This document shows, piece after piece, positions 50,401-63,100 of a stretch of 64,000 nt of DNA (the first letter of the stretch is position 1; every line of letters starts with the position of its first letter). The notes beneath the pieces were generated by a model. That model was not told where the DNA came from and ran no database searches. It saw only the letters and a list, made by a program, of their open reading frames with translations. Source of the stretch: Apostichopus japonicus (Eukaryota > Echinodermata > Holothuroidea > Aspidochirotida > Stichopodidae); contig NC_092575.1 of assembly GCF_037975245.1 (NCBI RefSeq), positions 9,146,001 through 9,210,000 of the forward strand. The letters are read 5' to 3'. Made by a program: the position numbers and the translations under genes.

Positions 50401-51158
50401 ATTAATCCGTATCGCGAATTCGATTGATTGGTACCGGACATTCGATTGATCGGTACCGCATATTCGATAAATCGATACCGCACATTCGATATATTGGTAC
50501 CGCAATTTCGATTGATCGGTACCGAACATTTGATAGATCGGTACGGCACATTCGATTAATCCGCATCGCGAATTCGATAATCGGTACCGAACATTCTATT
50601 GATCGGTATCGCATATTCGATTAATCGGTAACGCACATTCGATTGATCGGTACCGAACATTTGATAGATCGGTACGGCACATTTGATTGATCAGTATCGC
50701 ACATTCGATTGATCGGTATCGCACATTCGATTGATCAGTACCGCACGTTCGATTAATCCGTATCGCGAATTCGATTGATTGGTACCGAACATTCGATTGA
50801 TCGGTACCGCATATTCGATTAATCGATACCGCACATACGATATATTGGTACCGCCATTTCGATTGATCGGTACCGAACATTTGATAGATCGGTACGGCAC
50901 ATTCGATTAATCCGTGTCGCGAATTCGGTTGATCGGTACCGAACATTCTATTGATCGGTATCGCAAATTCGATTAATCGGTACCGCACATTCGATATATC
51001 GGTAACGCACATTCGATTGATCGGTACCGAACATTTGATAGATCGGTACGGCACATTCGATTGATCAGTATCGCACATTCGATAGATCGGCACCGCACTT
51101 CGATTGATCGGTACCGAACCGTTGATTGGTCAGTATCGCACATTCGATTATTAGATAC
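47434..51158 (+). repeat. 22-bp satellite, left arm continued
   Basis: Same monomer and same orientation as the block before the transposon; the interrupted monomer GGTACC resumes on the right side. This stretch is more diverged, with frequent AATCCGTATCGCGAATTCG units and short ATTGCACATTCG deletions. No long exact higher-order copy found, though AATCCGTATCGCGAATTCG units recur at irregular spacing (for example near 50400, 50755 and 50905). Confidence 0.95.
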
Positions 51159-52130
51159 TGTCACGAACGACTGTATTCATTGTACGCGTTTTCAGTATAC
51201 GCTGGTCTGGGTGATAAGTAGGTCACTCGCCGTGACTGATAACCGTGTTTAATTTTCTGGAAGCGACGAAAAATGATGGCGCTATTCGGTATTAGCGATT
51301 CCAAATTTCCAGAACATACGGGAAGTTATTTTTAGCAGGCGACCGGATATCGTCGACCAATGAACGTTGAACTATCAGTCGTATCTTCGAGACATGGATG
51401 ATTCTCGATGTTTTTCCGTCAGGATTCCTGGAAAAGAACTTTCGGGAGATTAAACCCCGGCTATATAAGAAGAGATATTTTCGGTGATCTGGAGTTTTCC
51501 GATCTATTGTGAGAAGAAATTCATCTGAGATAAAATATTAATTATCGAGGGGACGGACGGAGGAACCGGTGGACTGTTTGTTTATTAGATTGGTGCGTCG
51601 TTTAACCGGGACAGGCGTGACTTCGGCAGAGTTTTCCGGAGTTCACCCAGGAGGAAGCCATCCTTGGGATACAAACGTTGAGTCGAATTGGACCAGCGGG
51701 GAACGGTTTTGCTCCTGACCAAGTCACGGGATACCAGCCTACGAGGGATATTCCCGACATCGTTGTTGGTGACGCAAGGAGGTCAGAACAGCTACGAAAG
51801 GAACCGAGAGCCGGCACGCGCCGCGTAAGTAAAGTTAAGTAATCTTTTAAAAATTTAACGGCCGTATAATATTGTAAAATCTGTCTGTAATATTCCTAAT
51901 TTCTAGTACCAATAATCCTTGTACAAATCAGTAGAGATCGTATCATTGTAAATATATCGTTTTTGTTAACTTCTGAAACCTCTCAGTAGTCTTTTGGTCC
52001 TTAAAGTTTACTTCCCTGAATCTATCTAGAATTGTATTTTATCGGCTTTGAAGGCCAAGGAAAACCCGGGGTCGCAACAGAGGGGGTTCTAGAGGGTGCC
52101 ATTTTGTACTATCCCACGGAAGTTGTGACA
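51159..52130 (+). mobile_element. Solo LTR (972 bp)
   Basis: Begins TGTCACGAACGAC and ends GAAGTTGTGACA, so TG...CA with a 6-bp TGTCAC/GTGACA inverted end. A perfect 5-bp duplication GATAC flanks it (51154-51158 and 52131-52135). It contains a TATATAA box, a GC-rich middle and GGGGTCGCAACAGA near the end, all usual for an LTR. There are no internal coding sequences, so the internal part was lost by LTR-LTR recombination. Parent family unknown; probably Gypsy-like. Orientation inferred from the TATA box. Confidence 0.88.
51462..51468 (+). promoter_or_regulatory. TATA box of the solo LTR
   Basis: TATATAA within CCCGGCTATATAAGAAGAG, about 300 bp from the LTR start, in the position expected for the U3 promoter. 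Confidence 0.6.
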
Positions 52131-52135
52131 GATAC

Positions 52136-52221
52136 CACACATTCGATTGATCAATACTGCACATTCGATTGATCGGTACAGCACATTAGATATATCGGTA
52201 ACGCACATTCTATTGATCAGT
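52136..52221 (+). repeat. 22-bp satellite, last units of the left arm
   Basis: Four units in the left-arm orientation (CACATTCGATTGATCAATAC and similar) between the solo LTR and the inversion point. Confidence 0.9.
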
Positions 52222-52231
52222 ACCGATCAAT
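52212..52231. other. Inversion junction of the 22-bp array
   Basis: ATTGATCAGTACCGATCAAT is a 20-bp palindrome with one mismatched pair (A at 52219 against C at 52224), centred between 52221 and 52222. Left of it the monomers read ATTGATCGGTACC; right of it they read GGTACCGATCAAT. A slightly rearranged unit, GTATGGATTCGATTAATCG, follows at 52238-52256. Confidence 0.9.
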
Positions 52232-52669
52232 CGAATGTATGGATTCGATTAATCGAATGTTCGGTACCGATCAATCGAATGTGCGGTACCGATAAATCGA
52301 ATGTGCGTTACCAAATAATCGATTGTGCTGTACCGATAAATCCATTGTTCGGTACTGATCAATCAAATGTGCGTTGCCGATAAATCTAATATGCGGTACC
52401 GATCAATCGAATGTGCGGTACCCATCAATCGAACGTGCGGTACCGATAAATCGAATGTGCAATGCCGATCAATCAAATGTGCGGTTCCGATCAATCGAAT
52501 ATGCGGTACCGATAAATCGAATGTGCGGTACCGATCAATCGAATGTGCGGTACCGATCAATCGAATGAGCGGTACCGATCAATCGAACGTGCATTGCCGA
52601 TCAATCAAATGTGCGGTACCGATCAATCGAATGTGCGTTGCCGAAAAAATCGAATGTGCGGTACCGATC

Positions 52670-53922
52670 AATCGAATGTGCGGTACCGATCAATCGAATA
52701 TGCGGCACCGATCAATGGAATGTGCGTTACCAATTAATCGATTGTGCTGTACCGATCAATCGATTGTACGGTACCGATCAATCGAATGTGCGGTACCGAA
52801 CAATGGAATGTGCGGTACCGATAAATCGATTGTGCGGTGTTGATCAATAGAATGTGCGGTACCGATACATAGAATGTGCGGAACAGATAAATCAAATGTG
52901 CATTGCCGATATATCGAATGTGCGTTACCGATCAATGGAATGTGCGATAGATCAATCGAATGTGCGGTACCGATCAATCGAATGTGCGGTACCGATCAAT
53001 TAAATGTGCGTTACCAATTAATCGATTTTTCTGTACCGATCAATCGATTGTGCGGTACCGATCAATCGAATAAACGGTGTCAATCAATGGAGTTTGCGGT
53101 ACCGCGAAATCGAATGTGCGGTACCGATCAATCGAAGGTGCAGTACCGATGAATGGAATGTGCGGTACCGATCAATCGAATGTGCGTTGCCGAATAATTC
53201 GAATGTGCGGTACCTATCAATCGAATGTACGGTACCGATAAATCGAATGTGCGGTACCGATCAATGGAGTGTGCGGTACCGATCAATCGAATGTGCGGGC
53301 CAGATCACTCAGAAGTGCAGTACCGATCAATCGAATGTGCGGAACCGATTAATCGATTGTGCTGTACCGATCAATCGAATGTGCGGTACCGATAAATCAA
53401 ATGTGCGGTAACGATCAATCGAATGTGCGTTGCCGATCAATCGAATGTGCGTTGCCGATCAATCGAATATGCGGTACCGATCAATCGATTGTGCTGTACC
53501 GATCAATCGAATGTGCGGTACATTTAAATAGAATGTGAAGTACCGATAAATAGAATGTGCGGTACCGATAAATCGAATGTGCGGTACCGATCAATCGAAT
53601 GTGCGGTACCGATAAATCGAATGTGCGGTACCGATCAATCGAATATGCGGCACCGATCAATGGAATGTGCGTTACCAATTAATCGATTGTGCTGTACCGA
53701 TCAATCGATTGTACGGTACCGATCAATCGAATGTGCGGTACCGAACAATGGAATGTGCGGTACCGATAAATCGATTGTGCGGTGTTGATCAATAGAATGT
53801 GCGGTACCGATACATAGAATGTGCGGAACAGATAAATCAAATGTGCATTGCCGATATATCGAATGTACGTTACCGATCAATGGAATGTGCGATAGATCAA
53901 TCGAATGTGCGGTACCGATCAA
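52670..53922 (-). repeat. Duplication in the right arm, offset 945 bp
   Basis: 52670-52977 recurs at 53615-53922 with the same marks (ATATGCGGCACCGATCAATG, TGTGCGGTGTTGATCAATAG, TGTGCGATAGATCAATCG). 945 is 43 units minus 1 bp. A 369-bp sub-duplication follows near 53953 and 54322. Confidence 0.85.
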
Positions 53923-56900
53923 TCGAATGTGCAGTACCGATCAATCGAATGTGCGATTGATCGATCGAATGTGCGGTACCGATAAACCGAATGTGCGATA
54001 CCGATCAATCGAATGTGCGGTACCCATTAATCGAATGTGCGTTGCCGATCAATCGAATGTGCGTTACCGATCAATCGAATGTGAGATTGCTCAATCGAAT
54101 GTGCGGTACCGATCAATCGAATGTGCGGTACATTTAAATGGAATGTGCATTACCGATAAATCGAATGTGCGGTACCGATCAATCGAATGTGCGGTACCGA
54201 TAAACAAATGTGCGTTGTCGATAAATCGAATGTGCGGTTCCAATAAATCAAATGTGCGTTACCGATCAATCGAATGTGCGGTACAGATAAATCGAATGTG
54301 CAGTACCGATCAATCGAATGTGCGATTGATCGATCGAATGTGCGGTACCGATAAACCGAATGTGCGATACCGATCAATCGAATGTGCGGTACCAATTAAT
54401 CGAATGTGCGTTGCCGATAAATCGAATGTGCGTTACCGATCAATCGAATGTGAGATTGCTCAATCGAATGTGCGGTACCGATCAATCGAATGTGCGGTAC
54501 ATTTAAAAGGAATGTGCATTACCGATAAATCGAATGTGCGGTATCGATAAAACGATTGTGCGGTGTCAGATAAATCGAATGTGTGGTACCGATCAATCGA
54601 ATGTGCGTTGCCGATAAATCGAATGTGCGGTATCGATAAATCGATTGTGCGGTGTCAGATCAATCGAATGTGCGGTACCGATAAATCGAATGTGCGGTAT
54701 CGATAAATCGATTGTGCGGTGTCAGATTAATCGAATGTGCGGTACCGATCAATAGAATATGCGGTACCGATTAATGGAAGGTGCGTTACCAATTAATCGA
54801 TTGTGCTGTACCGATCAATCGATTGTACGGTACCGATCAATCGAATGTGCGGTGTTGATCAATCGAATGTGCGGTACCGATCAATTGAATGTGCGATACC
54901 AGTTAATCGATTTTGCTGTACCGATCAATCGAATGCGCGGTACCGATCAATCGAATGTGCGGTACCGATAAATCGAATGTACGGTACCGATAAATCGAAT
55001 GTGCGGTACCGATCAATCGAATGTGCGGCACCGATAAATCGATTGTGCGGTAACTTTAAACAGGATGTGCGTTACCGATAAATCGAATGTGCGGTACCGA
55101 TAAATCGAATGTGCGGTACCGATCAATCGAATGTGCGGTACCGATAAATCGATTGTGCGGTAACTTTAAATAGGATGTGCGTTACCGATAAATAGAATGT
55201 GCGGTACCGATCAATCGAATGTGCGGTACCGATAAGTTGAATGTTCATTACCGATCAATCGATTGTGCTGTACCGATCAATCGGTTGTTCGATACCGATC
55301 AATCGAATGTGCGGTACCGATCACTCGAATGTGCAGGACCGATCAATCGGTTGTGCGGTACCGATCAATAGAATGTGCGATTGATCAATCGAATGTGCGA
55401 TTGATCTATCGAATGTGCGGTACCGATCAATCGAATGTGCGGTACCGATAAATCGAATGTGCGTTTCCGATAAATCGATGTGCGGTACCGATCAATCAAA
55501 TGTGCGGAACCAAAAAATCGAATGTGCGGTACCGATCAATCGAATGTGCGTGACCAATTAATCGATTGTTTTTTACCGATAAATCAAAAGAGCGTTGTCG
55601 ATCAATCGAATGTGCGGTACCGATCAATCGAATGTGCGTTGTCGATCAATCGAATGTGCGTTACTGATCAATCGATTGTTATGTACCGATCAATCGAATG
55701 TGCGGTACCGATCAATAGAATGTGCGATACATTTAAATAGAATGTGCGGTACCGATCAATCGAATGTGCGGTACCGATCAATCGAATGTGCGGTACATTT
55801 AAATGGAATGTGCATTACCGATAAATCGAATTTGCGGTATCGATAAATCGATTGTGCGGTGTCAGATCAATCGAATGTGCGGTACCGATAAATCGAATGT
55901 GCGGTATCGATAAAACGATTGTGCGGTGTCAGATCAATCGAATGTGTGGTACCGATCAATCGAATGTGCGTTGCCGATAAATCGAATGTGCGGTATCGAT
56001 AAATCGATTGTGCGGTGTCAGATCAATCGAATGTGCGGTACCGATAAATCGAATGTGCGTTGCCGATAAATCGAATGTGCGGTACCGATCAATCGAATGT
56101 GCAGTACCGATCAATCGAATATGCGGTACCGATTAATGGAAGGTTCGTTACCAATTAAACGATTGTGCTGTACCGATCAATCGATTGTACGGTACCGATC
56201 AATCGAATGTGCGGTGTTGATCAATCGAATGTGCGGTACCGATCAATTGAATGTGCGATACCAGTTAATCGATTTTGCTGTACCGATCAATCGATTGTGC
56301 GGTACCGATCAATCGAATAAACGGTGTCGATCAATGCAGTGTGCGGTACCGCCTAATCGAATGTGCGGTACCGATCAATCGAATGTGCTGTACCGATGAA
56401 TGGAATGTGCGGTACCGATCAATCGAATGTGCGTTGCCGAATAATTCGAATGTGCGGTACCTATCAATCGAATGTACGGCCAGATAACTCTGAAGTGCAG
56501 TACCGATCAATCGAATAAGCGGAACCGATTAATCGATTGTTCGGTGCCGATCAATCGAATGTGCAGTACCGATAAATCGAATGTGCGTTGCCGATCAATC
56601 GAATGTGCGGTACCGATCAATCGAATGTGCGTTGCCGATCAATTGAATGTGCGTTGCCGATGAATCGAATATCCGGTACCGATCAATCGAATGTGTGGTA
56701 CCGATCAATCAAATGTGTGATACCAATTAATCGATTGTGCAGTACCGATCAATCGAATGTGCTGTACCGATCAATCGAATATGCGCTGCCGATCAATCGA
56801 ATGTGCAGTACCGATGACTGGAATGTGAGGTACCGATAAATACAATGTGTGTTACCAATTAATCGAATGTGCGTGACCAATTAATCGATTGTTTTTTACC

Positions 56901-57196
56901 GATAAATCAAAAGAGCGTTGTCGATCAATCGAATGTTCGGTACCGATCAATCGAATGTGCGGTACCGGTAAATCTTATGTGCGGTACCGATCAATCGATT
57001 AGGCGGTACCGATCAATCGAATGTGCGGTTTTAAAAAATGGAATGTGCGATACATTTAAATAGAATGTGCGGTACCGATCGATCGAATGTGAGGTACCGA
57101 TCAATCGAATGTGCGTTACCAATTAATCGATTGTACTGTACCGATCAATGGAATGTGCGGTACCGATAAACCGATTGTTCGGTACCTATCAATCGA

Positions 57197-60100
57197 TTGT
57201 GCGTTACCGATCAATCGAATGTTCGGTGCCGATCAATCGAATATGCGGTACCGATAAATCGAATGTGCGCACCGATCTATCGAATGTTCGGTACCGATAA
57301 ATCGAATGTGCGGTACCTATCAATCGAATGTACGGTACCGATAAAACGAATGCGCGGTACCGATCAATCGAATGTGCGGCCAGATCACTCAGAAGTGCAG
57401 TACCGATCAATCGAATAAGCGGAACAGATTAATGGATTGTTCGGTGCCGATCAATCGAAGGTGCCGTGACGATCAATCGAATATGCAGTACCGATAAATC
57501 GAAGGTGCGTTGCCGATCAATCGAATGTGCGTTACCGATCAATCGAATGTGCGTTGCCGATCAATTGAATGTGCGTTGCCGATGAATCGAATATGCGGTA
57601 CCGATCAATCGAATGTGTGGTACCGATCAATCAAATGTGTGATACCAATTAATCGATTGTGCTGTACCGATCAATCGAATGTGCGGTACATTTAAATAGA
57701 ATGTGCGGTACCGATAAATCGAATGTGCGGTACCGATCAATCGAACATGCGCTGCCGATCATTCGAATGTGCAGTACCGATGACTGGAATGTGAGGTACC
57801 GATAAATACAATGTGCGTTACCAATTAATCGAATGTGTGGTACCGATCAATCGAATTTGCGGGCCAGATCACTCGAATGTGCAGTACCGATCAATCGAAT
57901 GTGCGGTACCGATCAATCGAATGTGCGGTACATTTAAATGGAATGTGCATTACCGATCAATCGAATTTGCGGTATCGATAAATCGATTGTGCGGTGTCAG
58001 ATCAATCGAATGTGCGGTACCGATAAATCGAATGTGCGGTATCGATAAAACGATTGTGCGGTGTCAGATCAATCGAATGTGTGGTACCGATCAATCGAAT
58101 GTGCGTTGCCGATAAATCGAATGTGCGGTATCGATAAATCGATTGTGCGGTGTCAGATCAATCGAATGTGCGGTACCGATAAATCGAATGTGCGTTGCCG
58201 ATAAATCGAATGTGCGGTACCGATCAATCGAATGTGCAGTACCGATCAATCGAATATGCGGAACCGATTAATGGAAGGTTCGTTACCAATTAAACGATTG
58301 TGCTGTACCGATCAATCGATTGTACGGTACCGATCAATCGAATGTGCGGTGTTGATCAATCGAATGTGCGGTACCGATCAATTGAATGTGCGATACCAGT
58401 TAATCGATTTTGCTGTACCGATCAATCGATTGTGCGGTACCGATCAATCGAATAAACGGTGTCGATCAATGCAGTGTGCGGTACCGCCTAATCGAATGTG
58501 CGGTACCGATCAATCGAATGTGCTGTACCGATGAATGGAATGTGCGGTACCGATCAATCGAATGTGCGTTGCCGAATAATTCGAATGTGCGGTACCTATC
58601 AATCGAATGTACGGCCAGATAACTCTGAAGTGCAGTACCGATCAATCGAATAAGCGGAACCGATTAATCGATTGTTCGGTGCCGATCAATCGAATGTGCA
58701 GTACCGATAAATCGAATCTGCGTTGCCGATCAATCGAATGTGCGGTACCGATCAATCGAATGTGCGTTGCCGATCAATTGAATGTGCGTTGCCGATGAAT
58801 CGAATATCCGGTACCGATCAATCGAATGTGTGGTACCGATCAATCAAATGTGTGATACCAATTAATCGATTGTGCAGTACCGATCAATCGAATGTGCGGT
58901 ACATTTAAATAGAATGTGCGGTACCGATAAATCGAATGTGCTGTACCGATCAATCGAATATGCGCTGCCGATCAATCGAATGTGCAGTACCGATGACTGG
59001 AATGTGAGGTACCGATAAATACAATGTGTGTTACCAATTAATCGAATGTGCGTGACCAATTAATCGATTGTTTTTTACCGATAAATCAAAAGAGCGTTGT
59101 CGATCAATCGAATGTTCGGTACCGATCAATCGAATGTGCGGTACCGGTAAATCGAATGTGCGGTACCGATCAATCGATTAGGCGGTACCGATCAATCGAA
59201 TGTGCGGTTTTAAAAAATGGAATGTGCGATACATTTAAATAGAATGTGCGGTACCGATCGATCGAATGTGAGGTACCGATCAATCGAATGTGCGTTACCA
59301 ATTAATCGATTGTACTGTACCGATCAATGGAATGTGCGGTACCGATAAACCGATTGTTCGGTACCTATCAATCGATTGTGCGTTACCGATCAATCGAATG
59401 TTCGGTGCCGATCAATCGAATATGCGGTACCGATAAATCGAATGTGCGCACCGATCTATCGAATGTTCGGTACCGATAAATCGAATGTGCGGTACCTATC
59501 AATCGAATGTACGGTACCGATAAAACGAATGCGCGGTACCGATCAATCGAATGTGCGGCCAGATCACTCAGAAGTGCAGTACCGATCAATCGAATAAGCG
59601 GAACAGATTAATGGATTGTTCGGTGCCGATCAATCGAAGGTGCCGTGCCGATCAATCGAATATGCAGTACCGATAAATCGAAGGTGCGTTGCCGATCAAT
59701 CGAATGTGCGTTACCGATCAATCGAATGTGCGTTACCGATCAATTGAATGTGCGTTGCCGATGAATCGAATATGCGGTACCGATCAATCGAATGTGTGGT
59801 ACCGATCAATCAAATGTGTGATACCAATTAATCGATTGTGCTGTACCGATCAATCGAATGTGCGGTACATTTAAATAGAATGTGCGGTACCGATAAATCG
59901 AATGTGCGGTACCGATAAATCGAATGTGCGGTACCGATCAATCGAACATGCGCTGCCGATCATTCGAATGTGCAGTACCGATGACTGGAATGTGAGGTAC
60001 CGATAAATACAATGTGCGTTACCAATTAATCGAATGTGTGGTACCGATCAATCGAATTTGCGGGCCAGATCACTCGAATGTGCAGTACCGATCAATCGAA

Positions 60101-63100
60101 TGTGCGGTACCGATCAATCGAATGTGCGGTACATTTAAATGGAATGTGCATTACCGATCAATCGAATTTGCGGTATCGATAAATCGATTGTGCGGTGTCA
60201 GATCAATCGAATGTGCGGTACCGATAAATCGAATGTGCGTTACCAATTAATCGATTGTACTGTACCGATCAATGGAATGTGCGGTACCGATAAACCGATT
60301 GTTCGGTACCTATCAATCGATTGTGCGTTACCGATCAATCGAATGTTCGGTGCCGATCAATCGAATATGCGGTACCGATAAATCGAATGTGCGCACCGAT
60401 CTATCGAATGTTCGGTACCGATAAATCGAATGTGCGGTACCTATCAATCGAATGTACGGTACCGATAAAACGAATGCGCGGTACCGATCAATCGAATGTG
60501 CGGCCAGATCACTCAGAAGTGCAGTACCGATCAATCGAATAAGCGGAACAGATTAATGGATTGTTCGGTGCCGATCAATCGAAGGTGCCGTGACGATCAA
60601 TCGAATATGCAGTACCGATAAATCGAAGGTGCGTTGCCGATCAATCGAATGTGCGTTACCGATCAATCGAATGTGCGTTGCCGATCAATTGAATGTGCGT
60701 TGCCGATGAATCGAATATGCGGTACCGATCAATCGAATGTGTGGTACCGATCAATCAAATGTGTGATACCAATTAATCGATTGTGCTGTACCGATCAATC
60801 GAATGTGCGGTACATTTAAATAGAATGTGCGGTACCGATAAATCGAATGTGCGGTACCGATCAATCGAACATGCGCTGCCGATCATTCGAATGTGCAGTA
60901 CCGATGACTGGAATGTGAGGTACCGATAAATACAATGTGCGTTACCAATTAATCGAATGTGTGGTACCGATCAATCGAATTTGCGGGCCAGATCACTCGA
61001 ATGTGCAGTACCGATCAATCGAATGTGCGGTACCGATCAATCGAATGTGCGGTACATTTAAATGGAATGTGCATTACCGATCAATCGAATTTGCGGTATC
61101 GATAAATCGATTGTGCGGTGTCAGATCAATCGAATGTGCGGTACCGATAAATCGAATGTGCGGTATCGATAAAACGATTGTGCGGTGTCAGATCAATCGA
61201 ATGTGTGGTACCGATCAATCGAATGTGCGTTGCCGATAAATCGAATGTGCGGTATCGATAAATCGATTGTGCGGTGTCAGATCAATCGAATGTGCGGTAC
61301 CGATAAATCGAATGTGCGTTGCCGATAAATCGAATGTGCGGTACCGATCAATCGAATGTGCAGTACCGATCAATCGAATATGCGGAACCGATTAATGGAA
61401 GGTTCGTTACCAATTAAACGATTGTGCTGTACCGATCAATCGATTGTACGGTACCGATCAATCGAATGTGCGGTGTTGATCAATCGAATGTGCGGTACCG
61501 ATCAATTGAATGTGCGATACCAGTTAATCGATTTTGCTGTACCGATCAATCGATTGTGCGGTACCGATCAATCGAATAAACGGTGTCGATCAATGCAGTG
61601 TGCGGTACCGCCTAATCGAATGTGCGGTACCGATCAATCGAATGTGCTGTACCGATGAATGGAATGTGCGGTACCGATCAATCGAATGTGCGTTGCCGAA
61701 TAATTCGAATGTGCGGTACCTATCAATCGAATGTACGGCCAGATAACTCTGAAGTGCAGTACCGATCAATCGAATAAGCGGAACCGATTAATCGATTGTT
61801 CGGTGCCGATCAATCGAATGTGCAGTACCGATAAATCGAATCTGCGTTGCCGATCAATCGAATGTGCGGTACCGATCAATCGAATGTGCGTTGCCGATCA
61901 ATTGAATGTGCGTTGCCGATGAATCGAATATCCGGTACCGATCAATCGAATGTGTGGTACCGATCAATCAAATGTGTGATACCAATTAATCGATTGTGCA
62001 GTACCGATCAATCGAATGTGCGGTACATTTAAATAGAATGTGCGGTACCGATAAATCGAATGTGCTGTACCGATCAATCGAATATGCGCTGCCGATCAAT
62101 CGAATGTGCAGTACCGATGACTGGAATGTGAGGTACCGATAAATACAATGTGTGTTACCAATTAATCGAATGTGCGTGACCAATTAATCGATTGTTTTTT
62201 ACCGATAAATCAAAAGAGCGTTGTCGATCAATCGAATGTTCGGTACCGATCAATCGAATGTGCGGTACCGGTAAATCGAATGTGCGGTACCGATCAATCG
62301 ATTAGGCGGTACCGATCAATCGAATGTGCGGTTTTAAAAAATGGAATGTGCGATACATTTAAATAGAATGTGCGGTACCGATCGATCGAATGTGAGGTAC
62401 CGATCAATCGAATGTGCGTTACCAATTAATCGATTGTACTGTACCGATCAATGGAATGTGCGGTACCGATAAACCGATTGTTCGGTACCTATCAATCGAT
62501 TGTGCGTTACCGATCAATCGAATGTTCGGTGCCGATCAATCGAATATGCGGTACCGATAAATCGAATGTGCGCACCGATCTATCGAATGTTCGGTACCGA
62601 TAAATCGAATGTGCGGTACCTATCAATCGAATGTACGGTACCGATAAAACGAATGCGCGGTACCGATCAATCGAATGTGCGGCCAGATCACTCAGAAGTG
62701 CAGTACCGATCAATCGAATAAGCGGAACAGATTAATGGATTGTTCGGTGCCGATCAATCGAAGGTGCCGTGCCGATCAATCGAATATGCAGTACCGATAA
62801 ATCGAAGGTGCGTTGCCGATCAATCGAATGTGCGTTACCGATCAATCGAATGTGCGTTACCGATCAATTGAATGTGCGTTGCCGATGAATCGAATATGCG
62901 GTACCGATCAATCGAATGTGTGGTACCGATCAATCAAATGTGTGATACCAATTAATCGATTGTGCTGTACCGATCAATCGAATGTGCGGTACATTTAAAT
63001 AGAATGTGCGGTACCGATAAATCGAATGTGCGGTACCGATAAATCGAATGTGCGGTACCGATCAATCGAACATGCGCTGCCGATCATTCGAATGTGCAGT

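Noticed and set aside
19198-51164. Dozens of minus-strand open frames with RYRSIECAVPINRMCGTD repeats as a repeat-protein gene family
   Set aside because: They follow automatically from a 22-bp monomer with no stop on that strand, occur in all three frames at once, switch strand exactly where the array flips, and have no starts, splice signals or non-repeat domains.
51602-51817. 71-codon minus-strand frame in the solo LTR
   Set aside because: Lies wholly within the LTR, no family resemblance, GC-rich LTR sequence often lacks stops.
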